Source: an uncultured Acidimicrobiales bacterium
GTDB lineage: Bacteria > Actinomycetota > Acidimicrobiia > Acidimicrobiales > SHLQ01
Assembly (NCBI GenBank): GCA_938041035.1
Contig: CALHYX010000081.1
Span: 24,116 to 88,115 of the forward strand
Length of the DNA stretch: 64,000 bases
Direction: 5' to 3'
This document shows positions 33,873 through 41,937 of the stretch, in pieces. The position numbers were made by a program, and so were the translations under genes. Under the pieces are notes generated by a model, which was given only the letters and a program-made list of their open reading frames with translations, made no database searches and had not been told where the DNA came from. Within the stretch, counting starts at the first letter, position 1. Every line of letters begins with the position of its first letter.

Positions 33873-35939
33873 GTGGCCAAGTCATCTGCATCAGATCCGT
33901 CCGCAACCGAACCGTCGTCCGAGCTCGTCGCCCGGGTTGCGGCGCTGCGCGAGGAGATCGGCGAGCACAGCCGGCGCTACTACGAGCTCGACGAACCGTC
34001 GATCGGCGACGCCGAGTGGGATGATCTGATCCGCGAACTACGCGAGCTCGAAGACGCCCACCCGGAGCTCATCACGGCGGACTCGCCCACCCAGACCATC
34101 GGCGGCGCCCCGTCGACCGCGTTCGCCCCCGTCGAGCATCGGGTTCCGATGATGTCGCTCGACAACGCCTTCGATATCGACGAGCTGCGCGGGTGGGTCG
34201 AGCGGCTCGAACGCCGCCTCGAGGGGCGCACGATCGATCGGTACATCTGCGAGTTGAAGTTCGACGGGCTCGCCGTGTCCGTGCGGTACGAGAACGGTCG
34301 GTTGGTGCAGGCCGCGACCCGGGGCAACGGCCGGGTGGGCGAAGACGTCACCGACAACGTGCGCACCATCGCAGCGATCCCCCACGAGCTGGCGGGGTCG
34401 CCACCGGCGGTACTCGAAGCGCGGGGTGAGGTGTACCTGCCGATCGCCACCTTCGACGCCCTGAACGCCGACCTGGCTGCGCGGGGCGAAAAGACCTACG
34501 TGAACCCGCGCAACACCGCGGCCGGATCGTTGCGCCAGAAGGATTCCGCCATCACGGCCGGCCGGGGGCTCGCCATGTGGGCGTATCAGCTGGGCGAGGT
34601 ACAGGGTGGCCCGGATTTCACGAGCCATGCCGACACCCTCGCGGTGCTCGAGGAGCTGGGCCTGCCGGTCAATCCCGAAGCCCGGGTTCTGGGTTCGTTC
34701 GCCGAGCTCGAGGACTACATCAACTCCGCCATCGAACGCCGTCACGACCTGCCCTATGAGATCGATGGCGTGGTCATCAAGGTGGACGACCTCGGGCTCC
34801 AGCGGGATCTCGGTGTGACCTCCAAGGCGCCGCGCTGGGCGATCGCCTACAAGTTCCCACCCGAGGAGAAACCGACGACCCTCATCGATATTCAGGTGTC
34901 GATCGGCGGCAAGGGAAAGGCGACCCCGTTTGCGGTGCTCGAGCCGGTCTTCGTCGGCGGCTCAACGGTGGCGATGGCCACGCTGCACAATGAAGATCAG
35001 GTGAAGGTGAAAGACGTGCGGCCCGGCGACACCGTGATGGTGCGCAAGGCCGGCGATGTCATCCCTGAGGTCCTGCGCCCGGTGCTGGCCGACCGCCCCG
35101 CCGATCGGCCCGAGTGGGTGTTCCCCGACGTGTGTCCGTGCCCCGTCGGCCATGCCCTGACCCGCGAGGGGGAGGACGCGGCCCACTACTGCCGAAACGT
35201 GACCTGCCCGCTCCAGCTCGACGGCTGGATCGAGCATTTCGCGTCCCGGGGAGCGATGGACATCGAGGGCTTCGGCGAGCGCACGGTGCGGCTGTTCACC
35301 GAGAACGGGATCGTCGGCGATATCGGCGATGTGTATGCGATCGATTTCGACGAGGTCCGCAAGCTGGAGGGATTCGGCGAGACGTCGGTACAGAACCTCA
35401 GCGCGGCGATCGAGGAGTCGAAGCAGCGCCCGCTCGGCAACCTGCTGTTCGGGCTCAACATTCGTCACGTCGGCGGCTCCGGCGGCGAACTGCTCGCCGG
35501 CCACTTTGGTCATCTCGACCGGCTGGCGGCCGCAACCGAGGAGGAACTCGCCTCCGCCGATGGTGTTGGTCCCATCGTGGCGGCGAGCGTTCATGCCTGG
35601 TTCGCCGACCCCGGGAACCTGGCGATCGTGGAAAAACTGCGCGCCGCGGGGGTGAACTTCGACGGACCCGAGCCGATCGCGGATGTCGAACAGGTCCTCG
35701 CCGGCAAGTCGGTGGTGGTCAGCGGCAGCCTGACGGACTTCAGTCGGGACGAGGCCGCCAACGCCATCAAGTCGCGGGGCGGCAAGTCGCCGGGCAGCGT
35801 TTCCAAGAAGACGTTCGCCCTGGTGGTCGGTGCTGATCCGGGCGCTTCCAAGGTCACCAAGGCCGAGGAAGCCGACGTCGCGATCCTCGACGAGGCGGGA
35901 TTCCGGCAACTGCTCGAGACCGGGGAACTGCCGACGTGA
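33873..35939 (+). CDS. ligA: NAD-dependent DNA ligase
   Basis: 688 residues from GTG 33873, with TAGGCT 7 nt upstream; the frame extends further up but lacks conserved content. Domain Ia (RRYYELDEPSIGDAEWDDLIREL), the adenylation Lys129 in CELKFDGLAV, the OB fold, helix-hairpin-helix repeats and a C-terminal BRCT domain (LAGKSVVVSGSLTDFSRDEA) are all present. It seals nicks in replication and repair. The zinc finger reads C421-P-C423 then C440 and C445, one residue shorter than the usual C-x2-C pair. The HAD gene overlaps the stop. Confidence 0.95.
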   Translation: MAKSSASDPSATEPSSELVARVAALREEIGEHSRRYYELDEPSIGDAEWDDLIRELRELEDAHPELITADSPTQTIGGAPSTAFAPVEHRVPMMSLDNAFDIDELRGWVERLERRLEGRTIDRYICELKFDGLAVSVRYENGRLVQAATRGNGRVGEDVTDNVRTIAAIPHELAGSPPAVLEARGEVYLPIATFDALNADLAARGEKTYVNPRNTAAGSLRQKDSAITAGRGLAMWAYQLGEVQGGPDFTSHADTLAVLEELGLPVNPEARVLGSFAELEDYINSAIERRHDLPYEIDGVVIKVDDLGLQRDLGVTSKAPRWAIAYKFPPEEKPTTLIDIQVSIGGKGKATPFAVLEPVFVGGSTVAMATLHNEDQVKVKDVRPGDTVMVRKAGDVIPEVLRPVLADRPADRPEWVFPDVCPCPVGHALTREGEDAAHYCRNVTCPLQLDGWIEHFASRGAMDIEGFGERTVRLFTENGIVGDIGDVYAIDFDEVRKLEGFGETSVQNLSAAIEESKQRPLGNLLFGLNIRHVGGSGGELLAGHFGHLDRLAAATEEELASADGVGPIVAASVHAWFADPGNLAIVEKLRAAGVNFDGPEPIADVEQVLAGKSVVVSGSLTDFSRDEAANAIKSRGGKSPGSVSKKTFALVVGADPGASKVTKAEEADVAILDEAGFRQLLETGELPT

Positions 35940-36625
35940 ACGAGTACCGAAACACCGCCGGCCTCGAGCCGGGCGCCGTCGATGCCGTGCTCTGGGACGT
36001 CGGTGGAGTTTTCAGCCCGTCGCCCTTCGACCGGCTCGATGCCTGGGCGGTCGAAACGGGCCAGGAGTCCCAGGCGGTGAAGGCGGCGCTGTTCGGTCCG
36101 TACGATCGCGATACCGACCATCCCTGGCACCGCCTCGAACGCGGTGAGATGGGCCTGCGCGACTGTCTCGCCGAGGTCGTGCGGGAAGCAAAGGTCCAGG
36201 GCGTGACCCTGGACCCCGAGAACCCGCTGAGTTTTCTCACGGCTCCCGTCGACTCGGACGAACAGGACCGGGCCTTCATGCTGGAGCTCGCCCGTGAGCT
36301 CCATGCCGCCGGCACCCCGCAGGCCATCGTCACCAACAACGTCGTCGAATTCGCCGAGATGTGGCGGTCGGCCTACGACGTCGACAACGTGTTTGACGTC
36401 GTCATCGACTCGAGCGTGGTCGGGATACGAAAGCCGGACCCGGCGATTTACTCGTTGGCGCTTGAACAGCTCGGATCGGTGGCCCCCGACCGGGCCGTGT
36501 TTCTCGACGATGTGGCGTCAAACCTCACCGGAGCTGCCGAGTTGGGTCTCTACGGCATTCTCGTCGAGGCCGACGGCAATCCCGCGGCGAGCGAAGTCCG
36601 TCGCCTGATGGCCGCGCCCGACTAA
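35936..36625 (+). CDS. HAD-family hydrolase
   Basis: 229 residues; GTG start inside the ligA stop (GTGA). Motif I is VLWDVGGVFSPSPFDRL, motif II AIVTNNVVE, motif III Lys in GIRKPDP, and motif IV VFLDDVASNLTGAAELG, the last being the typical 'DDV..N' pattern of epoxide-hydrolase-like phosphatases. Substrate unknown. The gene is co-transcribed with ligA. Its stop codon shares CTAA with the stop of the convergent gene. Confidence 0.87.
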   Translation: MNEYRNTAGLEPGAVDAVLWDVGGVFSPSPFDRLDAWAVETGQESQAVKAALFGPYDRDTDHPWHRLERGEMGLRDCLAEVVREAKVQGVTLDPENPLSFLTAPVDSDEQDRAFMLELARELHAAGTPQAIVTNNVVEFAEMWRSAYDVDNVFDVVIDSSVVGIRKPDPAIYSLALEQLGSVAPDRAVFLDDVASNLTGAAELGLYGILVEADGNPAASEVRRLMAAPD

Positions 36626-37029
36626 AGCACGAAGAAGCACCAGGTGACGTCGTCGACGTCGGTGGTGTCGGCCACCGGCCAGTACGTGAAGACGGCGCAC
36701 ACCCGGTCGGCCGGCAGCCGGGTAAATGTCTTGCCGGGACCGGGCGAGAACAGCTCCTGGTTGAGTTCGTCAAACCCCTCGAGCTCGGCGTCGGGGATGG
36801 GACGACCATCGATGACGAGCGAGCCGGTGAAGCCGGGGGAGAGGTCGACGCCGACCTGTTGTTGTTGCAGCACCTCGGCGCCGCGGGCCGGGATGAGCGA
36901 TTCGAGCGCAACCGAGTTCTCGACTTCGAGATCGCTCTGGTCATCGCCCCCGCCGATACCGGCGGCGACGAACGCTCCGATTCCGGCCACGAACAGGACG
37001 GCCACGATGATCCGTTGTTTGGTGCGCAC
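36622..37029 (-). CDS. Hypothetical membrane-anchored protein
   Basis: 135 residues from GTG 37029. A basic N-terminus and one helix (IIVAVLFVAGIGAFVAAGI) are followed by an extracytoplasmic part rich in Asp/Glu/Gln with GAEVLQQQQVGVDL. A Cys pair (Cys around 113 in RVCAVF and Cys 131 in TWCFFVL) may form a disulfide. No family recognised. A possible -10 (GATCAT) lies 6 nt upstream. Its stop overlaps that of the HAD gene by four bases. Confidence 0.65.
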   Translation of the reverse strand: MRTKQRIIVAVLFVAGIGAFVAAGIGGGDDQSDLEVENSVALESLIPARGAEVLQQQQVGVDLSPGFTGSLVIDGRPIPDAELEGFDELNQELFSPGPGKTFTRLPADRVCAVFTYWPVADTTDVDDVTWCFFVL

Positions 37030-37138
37030 GCCTCCATGATCGTTGCCGGTGCCGCTGGACGCGGCATCAGGGCGGGGAATTTGGTCCCTGGCGGTCGCTG
37101 CATGGGGACGCCCCTGGGTGGCGCGTTAACCTCTCCGG

Positions 37139-39064
37139 GTGGCCGACTCCCTCTCCCAACCCCGCCCGGGGTCTCCCCGCGCCGCCGACGCGGTCGGGCG
37201 CGTGCTGAGCGGCCGGTATCGGCTGACCGCTCGGCTCGGGAGTGGGTCCTCCGCCCAGGTCTATGCCGCCGACGACATCGAGTTGCGCCGGCAGGTGGCG
37301 GTGAAGGTGCTGCACCCGGCGCTGGCCGATGACCAGGTCTTTTTGAAGCGCTTCCGCGCCGAAGCCCAGGCGGCGGCGGGGTTGAGTAACCCGTACATCA
37401 TGTCGGTGTACGACTGGGGGCACGACGACGGGCCGTATCTGGTCACCGAGTACCTCGGGGGCGGGTCGCTGCGCTCGATGCTCGATGCGGGCAACCGGTT
37501 GAGCCCGTCCCAGGCCCTCGTCGTCGGCCTCGACGCGGTGCGCGGTCTCGAATACGCGCACCGACGGGGCCTGGTGCATCGCGACATCAAGCCCGGGAAT
37601 CTCATCTTCGACGACGAGGGTCGGCTCAAGATCGCCGATTTCGGTCTCGCTCGGGCGTTGGCCGAAGCGGGGTGGACCGAGCCGCAGGGCGCGGTGGTCG
37701 GCACCGCTCGCTACGCCTCTCCCGAGCAGGCGCAGGGCCAGTCGTTGAGCGGCAAGAGCGACGTGTACGCGCTGGCGCTCACGCTCGTCGAGGCGGTCAC
37801 CGGATCGGTTCCGTTCAGCGCCGATACCCAGCTGGGCACCTTGATGGCCCGGGTCGACAACGACCTCGACGTGCCGGGAGCGCTCGAGGAGTTGCGGCCG
37901 CCGCTGGAACGAGCCGGGTTGGCCGACCCCGATGAGCGGCCCGATGCGGGCGAGTTCGGGGTCGCCCTGATGGCCTCGGCCGAGGCGCTCCCGCGGCCCA
38001 AACCGCTGCCGTTGGTCGGCGCCCGGCTGGTCGACCCGGACACCTCTTCGCCGCCGACCGCGCTCGCCCCTGCGGTCTCGGTCGCCCCGGCGCGCGCCGA
38101 GAGCGAGCTCTTCGCCGATGACGACGCCGACCCGCCGGCGAGACGATGGTTGTGGGCACTGTTTTTCGTCGCCCTGGTAGCGGGCGCCGGTGTCGGTGGG
38201 TGGTTCCTCGTCCAGGCCAACGCGGTCGAGAGCCATGCTGTACCCGACGTCGTGGGTCTCACGCAGGACGAGGCGCTCGCCGCCGTCGCGCCGTTCGAGT
38301 GGAACGTCGACGCCAACCTCCGCGACCGATCCGATGCGGTGGCCCAGGGCTCGGTCGTGCGCATCGACCCACCCGAAGGTACCGAGTTGGCCGAGGGCGA
38401 GGACCTGCGGATGTGGATCTCGCTCGGTCCGACCACCGTGAGCCTGCGCGGGTTGGGCGATGTCGCCAACGTGACCCCCGACGAGCTCGAACAACGGTTG
38501 AACGCGGTCGACCTCGTACTCGGCGACGCCACCACCGCCTTCGACGAAGTGGTGGTCGAGGGCCAGGTCGTTCGCCTCGACCTCGCCGAGCCCGACCCGC
38601 CGAAGGGATCGGCGGTCGACTACGTCGTGTCGGACGGGCCCGCGCCCCGCATCGTGCCGGTCGATGGTTTCGTGGGGCTCGATTGTGATGAGGCATCGGT
38701 GCTGCTGGAACGCCTCCGCCTGGTCCCGGTCTGCGAGGACGTGTTTGACCCCGAGATCGAGGAGGGGCTGGTCGTGGGCCTCGACCCCATCGGTGGCACT
38801 TCCGTCGCCGCAGACTCCACGGTGACGATTTCGATATCCGAGGGCCCCGAACCGGTTCCCTTCCCCAGCCTCATCGGGTTGACGGTCGACGCGGCCGAGG
38901 AGCTGTTGACCGACCAGGGATTCTGCATCGACGACGTCGACGGCCCGCCGAACGGGCAGGTCACCGGCCAGGATTTGTTGCCCGACGACCTCGTGGTGCC
39001 GGGCACCTGTGTGAACCTCACGACCCGTGAGGAGCCGGCGACCACCACGACCGCGGAGCCCTAA
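37139..39064 (+). CDS. PknB-type Ser/Thr protein kinase with PASTA repeats
   Basis: 641 residues from GTG 37139; TAACCT lies 6 nt upstream. Kinase domain about 20-280: Gly loop GSGSSAQV (34-41), Lys56, HRDIKPGN with Asp149, DFG with Asp167, then GTARYASPEQ. A linker with a Thr/Pro-rich run leads to one helix (LWALFFVALVAGAGVGGWFLV), then four extracellular PASTA-like modules, and a Thr-rich end. PknB kinases sense muropeptides or lipid II and control growth and division. No Ser/Thr phosphatase gene is adjacent, unlike the classic pknB operon. Confidence 0.92.
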   Translation: MADSLSQPRPGSPRAADAVGRVLSGRYRLTARLGSGSSAQVYAADDIELRRQVAVKVLHPALADDQVFLKRFRAEAQAAAGLSNPYIMSVYDWGHDDGPYLVTEYLGGGSLRSMLDAGNRLSPSQALVVGLDAVRGLEYAHRRGLVHRDIKPGNLIFDDEGRLKIADFGLARALAEAGWTEPQGAVVGTARYASPEQAQGQSLSGKSDVYALALTLVEAVTGSVPFSADTQLGTLMARVDNDLDVPGALEELRPPLERAGLADPDERPDAGEFGVALMASAEALPRPKPLPLVGARLVDPDTSSPPTALAPAVSVAPARAESELFADDDADPPARRWLWALFFVALVAGAGVGGWFLVQANAVESHAVPDVVGLTQDEALAAVAPFEWNVDANLRDRSDAVAQGSVVRIDPPEGTELAEGEDLRMWISLGPTTVSLRGLGDVANVTPDELEQRLNAVDLVLGDATTAFDEVVVEGQVVRLDLAEPDPPKGSAVDYVVSDGPAPRIVPVDGFVGLDCDEASVLLERLRLVPVCEDVFDPEIEEGLVVGLDPIGGTSVAADSTVTISISEGPEPVPFPSLIGLTVDAAEELLTDQGFCIDDVDGPPNGQVTGQDLLPDDLVVPGTCVNLTTREEPATTTTAEP

Positions 39065-39073
39065 GGTTGGCCC

Positions 39074-39688
39074 ATGGCTGAGGACTTTCTGCGCCAGGTG
39101 TACGACCTCGAGACCCAGGCGGACACCGACGCGTACTACTCGGCGTGGGCCGCCTCGTACGACGAGGAGCTGATCCGCGAGGGCTATCGATCGCCCCAAC
39201 GCTGCGCCGAAGCGCTGGCGCAGTTCGTGGCCGTCGACGCCCCGGTGCTCGACATCGGTTGCGGTACCGGTCTTTCCGGCCGGGCGTTGCGGGCCGCCGG
39301 CTTCACCAATGTCTCCGGACACGACATCAACGCCGACATGTTGGCGGTTGCCCAACGAGCAGGGATCTACCAGACGACGGCAATCACCGATCTGGCCGAT
39401 CCGTTTCCGTTCGAGCCCGGCACGTTCGCGGCCATGGCCGCCGTCGGCGTGATCGGCGTCGGCGCCGCCCCGGCGTCGGTGCTCACCGATGCGCTTCAGG
39501 CGCTCGCCCCGGGAGGGCACGTCGTCTTCTCCTACAACGACCACGCCCTCGAGATGCCCGAATACACCGGTGTGGTCTCCGGCGCCATCGACTCCGGCGT
39601 TGCCGACGAAGTGTTCTGCGAATACGGCCCGCACTTCGACGGGCTGGGCTCAAGCTCGAACGTGTACGTGTTGCGCCGACGCGGCTGA
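39074..39688 (+). CDS. Class I SAM-dependent methyltransferase
   Basis: 204 residues; TAAGGT (39062-39067) lies 6 nt before the ATG and contains the stop codon of the kinase gene. Motif I is VLDIGCGTGLSGRALRAAG, then SGHDINADMLAVAQ and a motif IV LAPGGHVVFSYND. The fold resembles the small methyltransferases of the Mg-protoporphyrin or ubiquinone group, but the substrate is unknown. The protein is cytoplasmic. Confidence 0.83.
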   Translation: MAEDFLRQVYDLETQADTDAYYSAWAASYDEELIREGYRSPQRCAEALAQFVAVDAPVLDIGCGTGLSGRALRAAGFTNVSGHDINADMLAVAQRAGIYQTTAITDLADPFPFEPGTFAAMAAVGVIGVGAAPASVLTDALQALAPGGHVVFSYNDHALEMPEYTGVVSGAIDSGVADEVFCEYGPHFDGLGSSSNVYVLRRRG

Positions 39689-39696
39689 GTCGGTCG

Positions 39697-40140
39697 CTAT
39701 TCGGTGATCTCGTCGAGCCGGCGGATGATCTCGCCCGCCATCGCGTTCTCCTCGCCGCCGGGCTTGGGGGGCTGGATGGCGAGGATCTTGCTCACATCGC
39801 CGGTGACCTTGATCTTGCCCTCCATGAACGACTGCATGGCGGCCTGCGGGTCGCGGTCGACGAACAATGACTTGGCGACGGAGTACGGCAACTCCACGGT
39901 GAGTTCCGGGTCGTCGAGGTGGCCGTTCTCGATGGTGAGGGCACCGCCGGAGGTATCGACGTGGCCCTCGATGGTCGATTCGGCGAACGGGGCGTCGGTG
40001 ACGATCACGTTCGCCTTGACCTCCATCGGTGGCTCGGTGGCCTGATCGGGGTACTTCGCCGCGATCTCGGCGGCGAGTTCGGTGCGCAGAGCCTGAGCAG
40101 CCTCGATCCATTCGGGACTCAAAAAGGGGTATGCGGCCAC
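39697..40140 (-). CDS. SCP2 sterol-binding domain protein
   Basis: 147 residues from GTG 40140; AGGAG at 5 nt upstream sets this start, and the longer frame to 40353 would run into gatC. An SCP2-like fold: PMEVKANVIVTDAPFAESTIEGHVD, DDPELTVELPYSVAKSLFV, AAMQSFMEGKIKVTGDVSKILAI. These domains bind lipids or acyl groups in a hydrophobic cavity, and in Actinobacteria often stand alone or support fatty acid and steroid metabolism. A shared palindrome separates it from gatC. Confidence 0.84.
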   Translation of the reverse strand: MAAYPFLSPEWIEAAQALRTELAAEIAAKYPDQATEPPMEVKANVIVTDAPFAESTIEGHVDTSGGALTIENGHLDDPELTVELPYSVAKSLFVDRDPQAAMQSFMEGKIKVTGDVSKILAIQPPKPGGEENAMAGEIIRRLDEITE

Positions 40141-40168
40141 GGAAACTCCTGCAGGACGAAGGTGGGCA

Positions 40169-40180
40169 CACGCTAGCGTG
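40169..40180. promoter_or_regulatory. Palindromic divergent promoter of gatC and the SCP2 gene
   Basis: cacgctagcgtg is a perfect 12-nt palindrome. It yields TAGCGT on plus (40174-40179), 6 nt before the gatC ATG, and TAGCGT on minus (40175 to 40170), about 29 nt before the SCP2 start. The two -10 elements interlock back to back. Confidence 0.6.
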
Positions 40181-40185
40181 ACTGG

Positions 40186-40488
40186 ATGTCTCAACCGATC
40201 TCTCGCGACGAAGTCGCCCATGTCGCCAAGCTGGCGTTGCTCGACGTGTCCGACGCCGACATCGATCGATTTACCGGGCAACTGGCCGCGGTGCTCGAAC
40301 ATGCCCGCGACGTCGAGGCGCTCGATGTCTCGTCGGTCGAGCCCACCCATCACCCGTTCGGTCTCACCAATGTGATGCGCCCCGATGTGGTCGCCGATTC
40401 GCTCGATCGGTCCGAGGTTCTCGCCCAGGCGCCGGCCGTGGAGGACGACCGGTTCAAAGTGCCGCCCGCGCTGGGGGAGGAACAGTGA
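40186..40488 (+). CDS. gatC: Asp/Glu-tRNA amidotransferase subunit C
   Basis: 100 residues. The helix-rich pattern ISRDEVAHVAKLALLDVSDADIDRFTGQL and the extended C-terminus (FKVPPAL) match GatC, which stabilises the GatA-GatB dimer. The complex converts Glu-tRNA(Gln) and/or Asp-tRNA(Asn) to the amidated forms, so the host likely lacks one of the direct synthetases. Leaderless by the promoter above. The GTG of gatA overlaps its stop. Confidence 0.94.
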   Translation: MSQPISRDEVAHVAKLALLDVSDADIDRFTGQLAAVLEHARDVEALDVSSVEPTHHPFGLTNVMRPDVVADSLDRSEVLAQAPAVEDDRFKVPPALGEEQ

Positions 40489-41936
40489 GCCCGTCGACGA
40501 ACCCGGCGCTCGCCATCGCGGCAGCGGTTTCGGCGGGCGAGCGCAGCGCTCGCGAGGTGCTCGACGGGCATCTCGCCCGCATCGACGAGCGCGAGGGCGA
40601 TATCCACGCCTTCAACCTGGTGCTCGCCGACGAGGCCCGGGCCGAGGCCGACGCGTTGGATGCGCGGGTGGCGGCCGGCGACGACGTCGGCCCGCTGGCC
40701 GGCGTGCCGGTGGCGCTCAAGGACAACATGTGCACGCGCGGGGTGGCGACGACCTGTTCTTCGAAGATTCTCGAAGGCTGGCAGCCCCCGTACGACGCCA
40801 CCGTGGTGCGTCGGCTCCGCGAGGCGGGCGCCATCGTCGTGGGCAAGACCAACCTGGACGAGTTCGCCATGGGCAGCTCGACCGAAAACTCGGCGTTCGG
40901 CCCGACCCGTAACCCCCACGACCTCACTCGGGTGCCGGGCGGGTCCTCGGGCGGCAGCGCGGCAGCGGTTGCCGCCGACTTCGCGCCGCTCGCTCTTGGT
41001 TCTGACACCGGTGGTTCCATTCGTCAGCCCGCCGCCCTGTGCGGTGTCGTGGGTGTGAAGCCCACCTACGGAGCGGTGTCGCGCTACGGGCTCATCGCCT
41101 TCGCCAGCTCGCTCGACCAGATCGGGCCGTTCGCCCACAGTGTCGCCGATGCGGCGGCCCTGTACGAGGCGATCGGGGGCCACGACCCCCTGGACGCCAC
41201 CGCGATTCCGCAGCCCGTGCTGCCGGTGTCACGTTCACTCGATACCGGGGTCGAGGGTCTGCGCGTCGGCATCATCGGCGAGCTCAGCGGCGACGGGGTC
41301 GACGGCATCGCTCCCGATGTCGCGGCCCGCGTTCGGGAGGCCGCTCTCGCCCTCGAGAAGGAGGGGGCCATCGTCGGGGAGGCGTCCGTGCCCTCCACCA
41401 TCTACGGCCTGTCGGCGTACTACCTGATCGCCCCGGCCGAGGCGTCGAGCAACCTCGCCCGCTACGACGGCGTTCGCTACGGCCTGCGCGTCGACGGGGC
41501 AAACACCTCCGCAATGAACGAGGCCTCCCGCACCGCCGGCTTCGGCGACGAGGTGAAACGCCGCATCATGCTGGGCACCTACGCCCTGTCGGCCGGCTAC
41601 TACGACGCGTACTACGGCAAGGCGCAACGGGTGCGCACGTTGATCATCGACGACTTCGCCCGCGCCTACGAGAACTTCGATGTGCTGCTCACGCCGACCT
41701 CGCCCACCACCGCGTTCGAACTCGACGCCAAGACCGCCGACCCGATGGCGATGTATCTCAACGACGTGTGCACGATCCCGTCGAATCTGTCGGGCCAGCC
41801 GGCGATGACGGTGCCGTTCGGCTCGGGTGACGACGGGCTTCCCGTCGGCGTGCAGGTACTGGCCCCGCTGAACGAAGACGAAGTGATGTTCCGGGTGGCT
41901 GCGGCCATCGAACGATCCGCCCCGGAGGTGAGCTGA
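40485..41936 (+). CDS. gatA: Asp/Glu-tRNA amidotransferase subunit A
   Basis: 483 residues from GTG 40485. An amidase-signature protein: the catalytic Lys in VALKDNM, and the cis-Ser and Ser nucleophile in GGSSGGSAAA and GSDTGGSIRQPA. It produces ammonia from glutamine for the GatB reaction. Length and motifs are typical. A GGGGGAGGAAC region in the end of gatC supplies the ribosome site. Confidence 0.96.
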   Translation: MSPSTNPALAIAAAVSAGERSAREVLDGHLARIDEREGDIHAFNLVLADEARAEADALDARVAAGDDVGPLAGVPVALKDNMCTRGVATTCSSKILEGWQPPYDATVVRRLREAGAIVVGKTNLDEFAMGSSTENSAFGPTRNPHDLTRVPGGSSGGSAAAVAADFAPLALGSDTGGSIRQPAALCGVVGVKPTYGAVSRYGLIAFASSLDQIGPFAHSVADAAALYEAIGGHDPLDATAIPQPVLPVSRSLDTGVEGLRVGIIGELSGDGVDGIAPDVAARVREAALALEKEGAIVGEASVPSTIYGLSAYYLIAPAEASSNLARYDGVRYGLRVDGANTSAMNEASRTAGFGDEVKRRIMLGTYALSAGYYDAYYGKAQRVRTLIIDDFARAYENFDVLLTPTSPTTAFELDAKTADPMAMYLNDVCTIPSNLSGQPAMTVPFGSGDDGLPVGVQVLAPLNEDEVMFRVAAAIERSAPEVS

Positions 41937-41937
41937 C

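Noticed and set aside
37067..39634. An 855-residue open frame on the minus strand across the kinase gene
   Set aside because: Gly/Arg/His/Asp-rich composition with no domain; antisense to a kinase with all its motifs.
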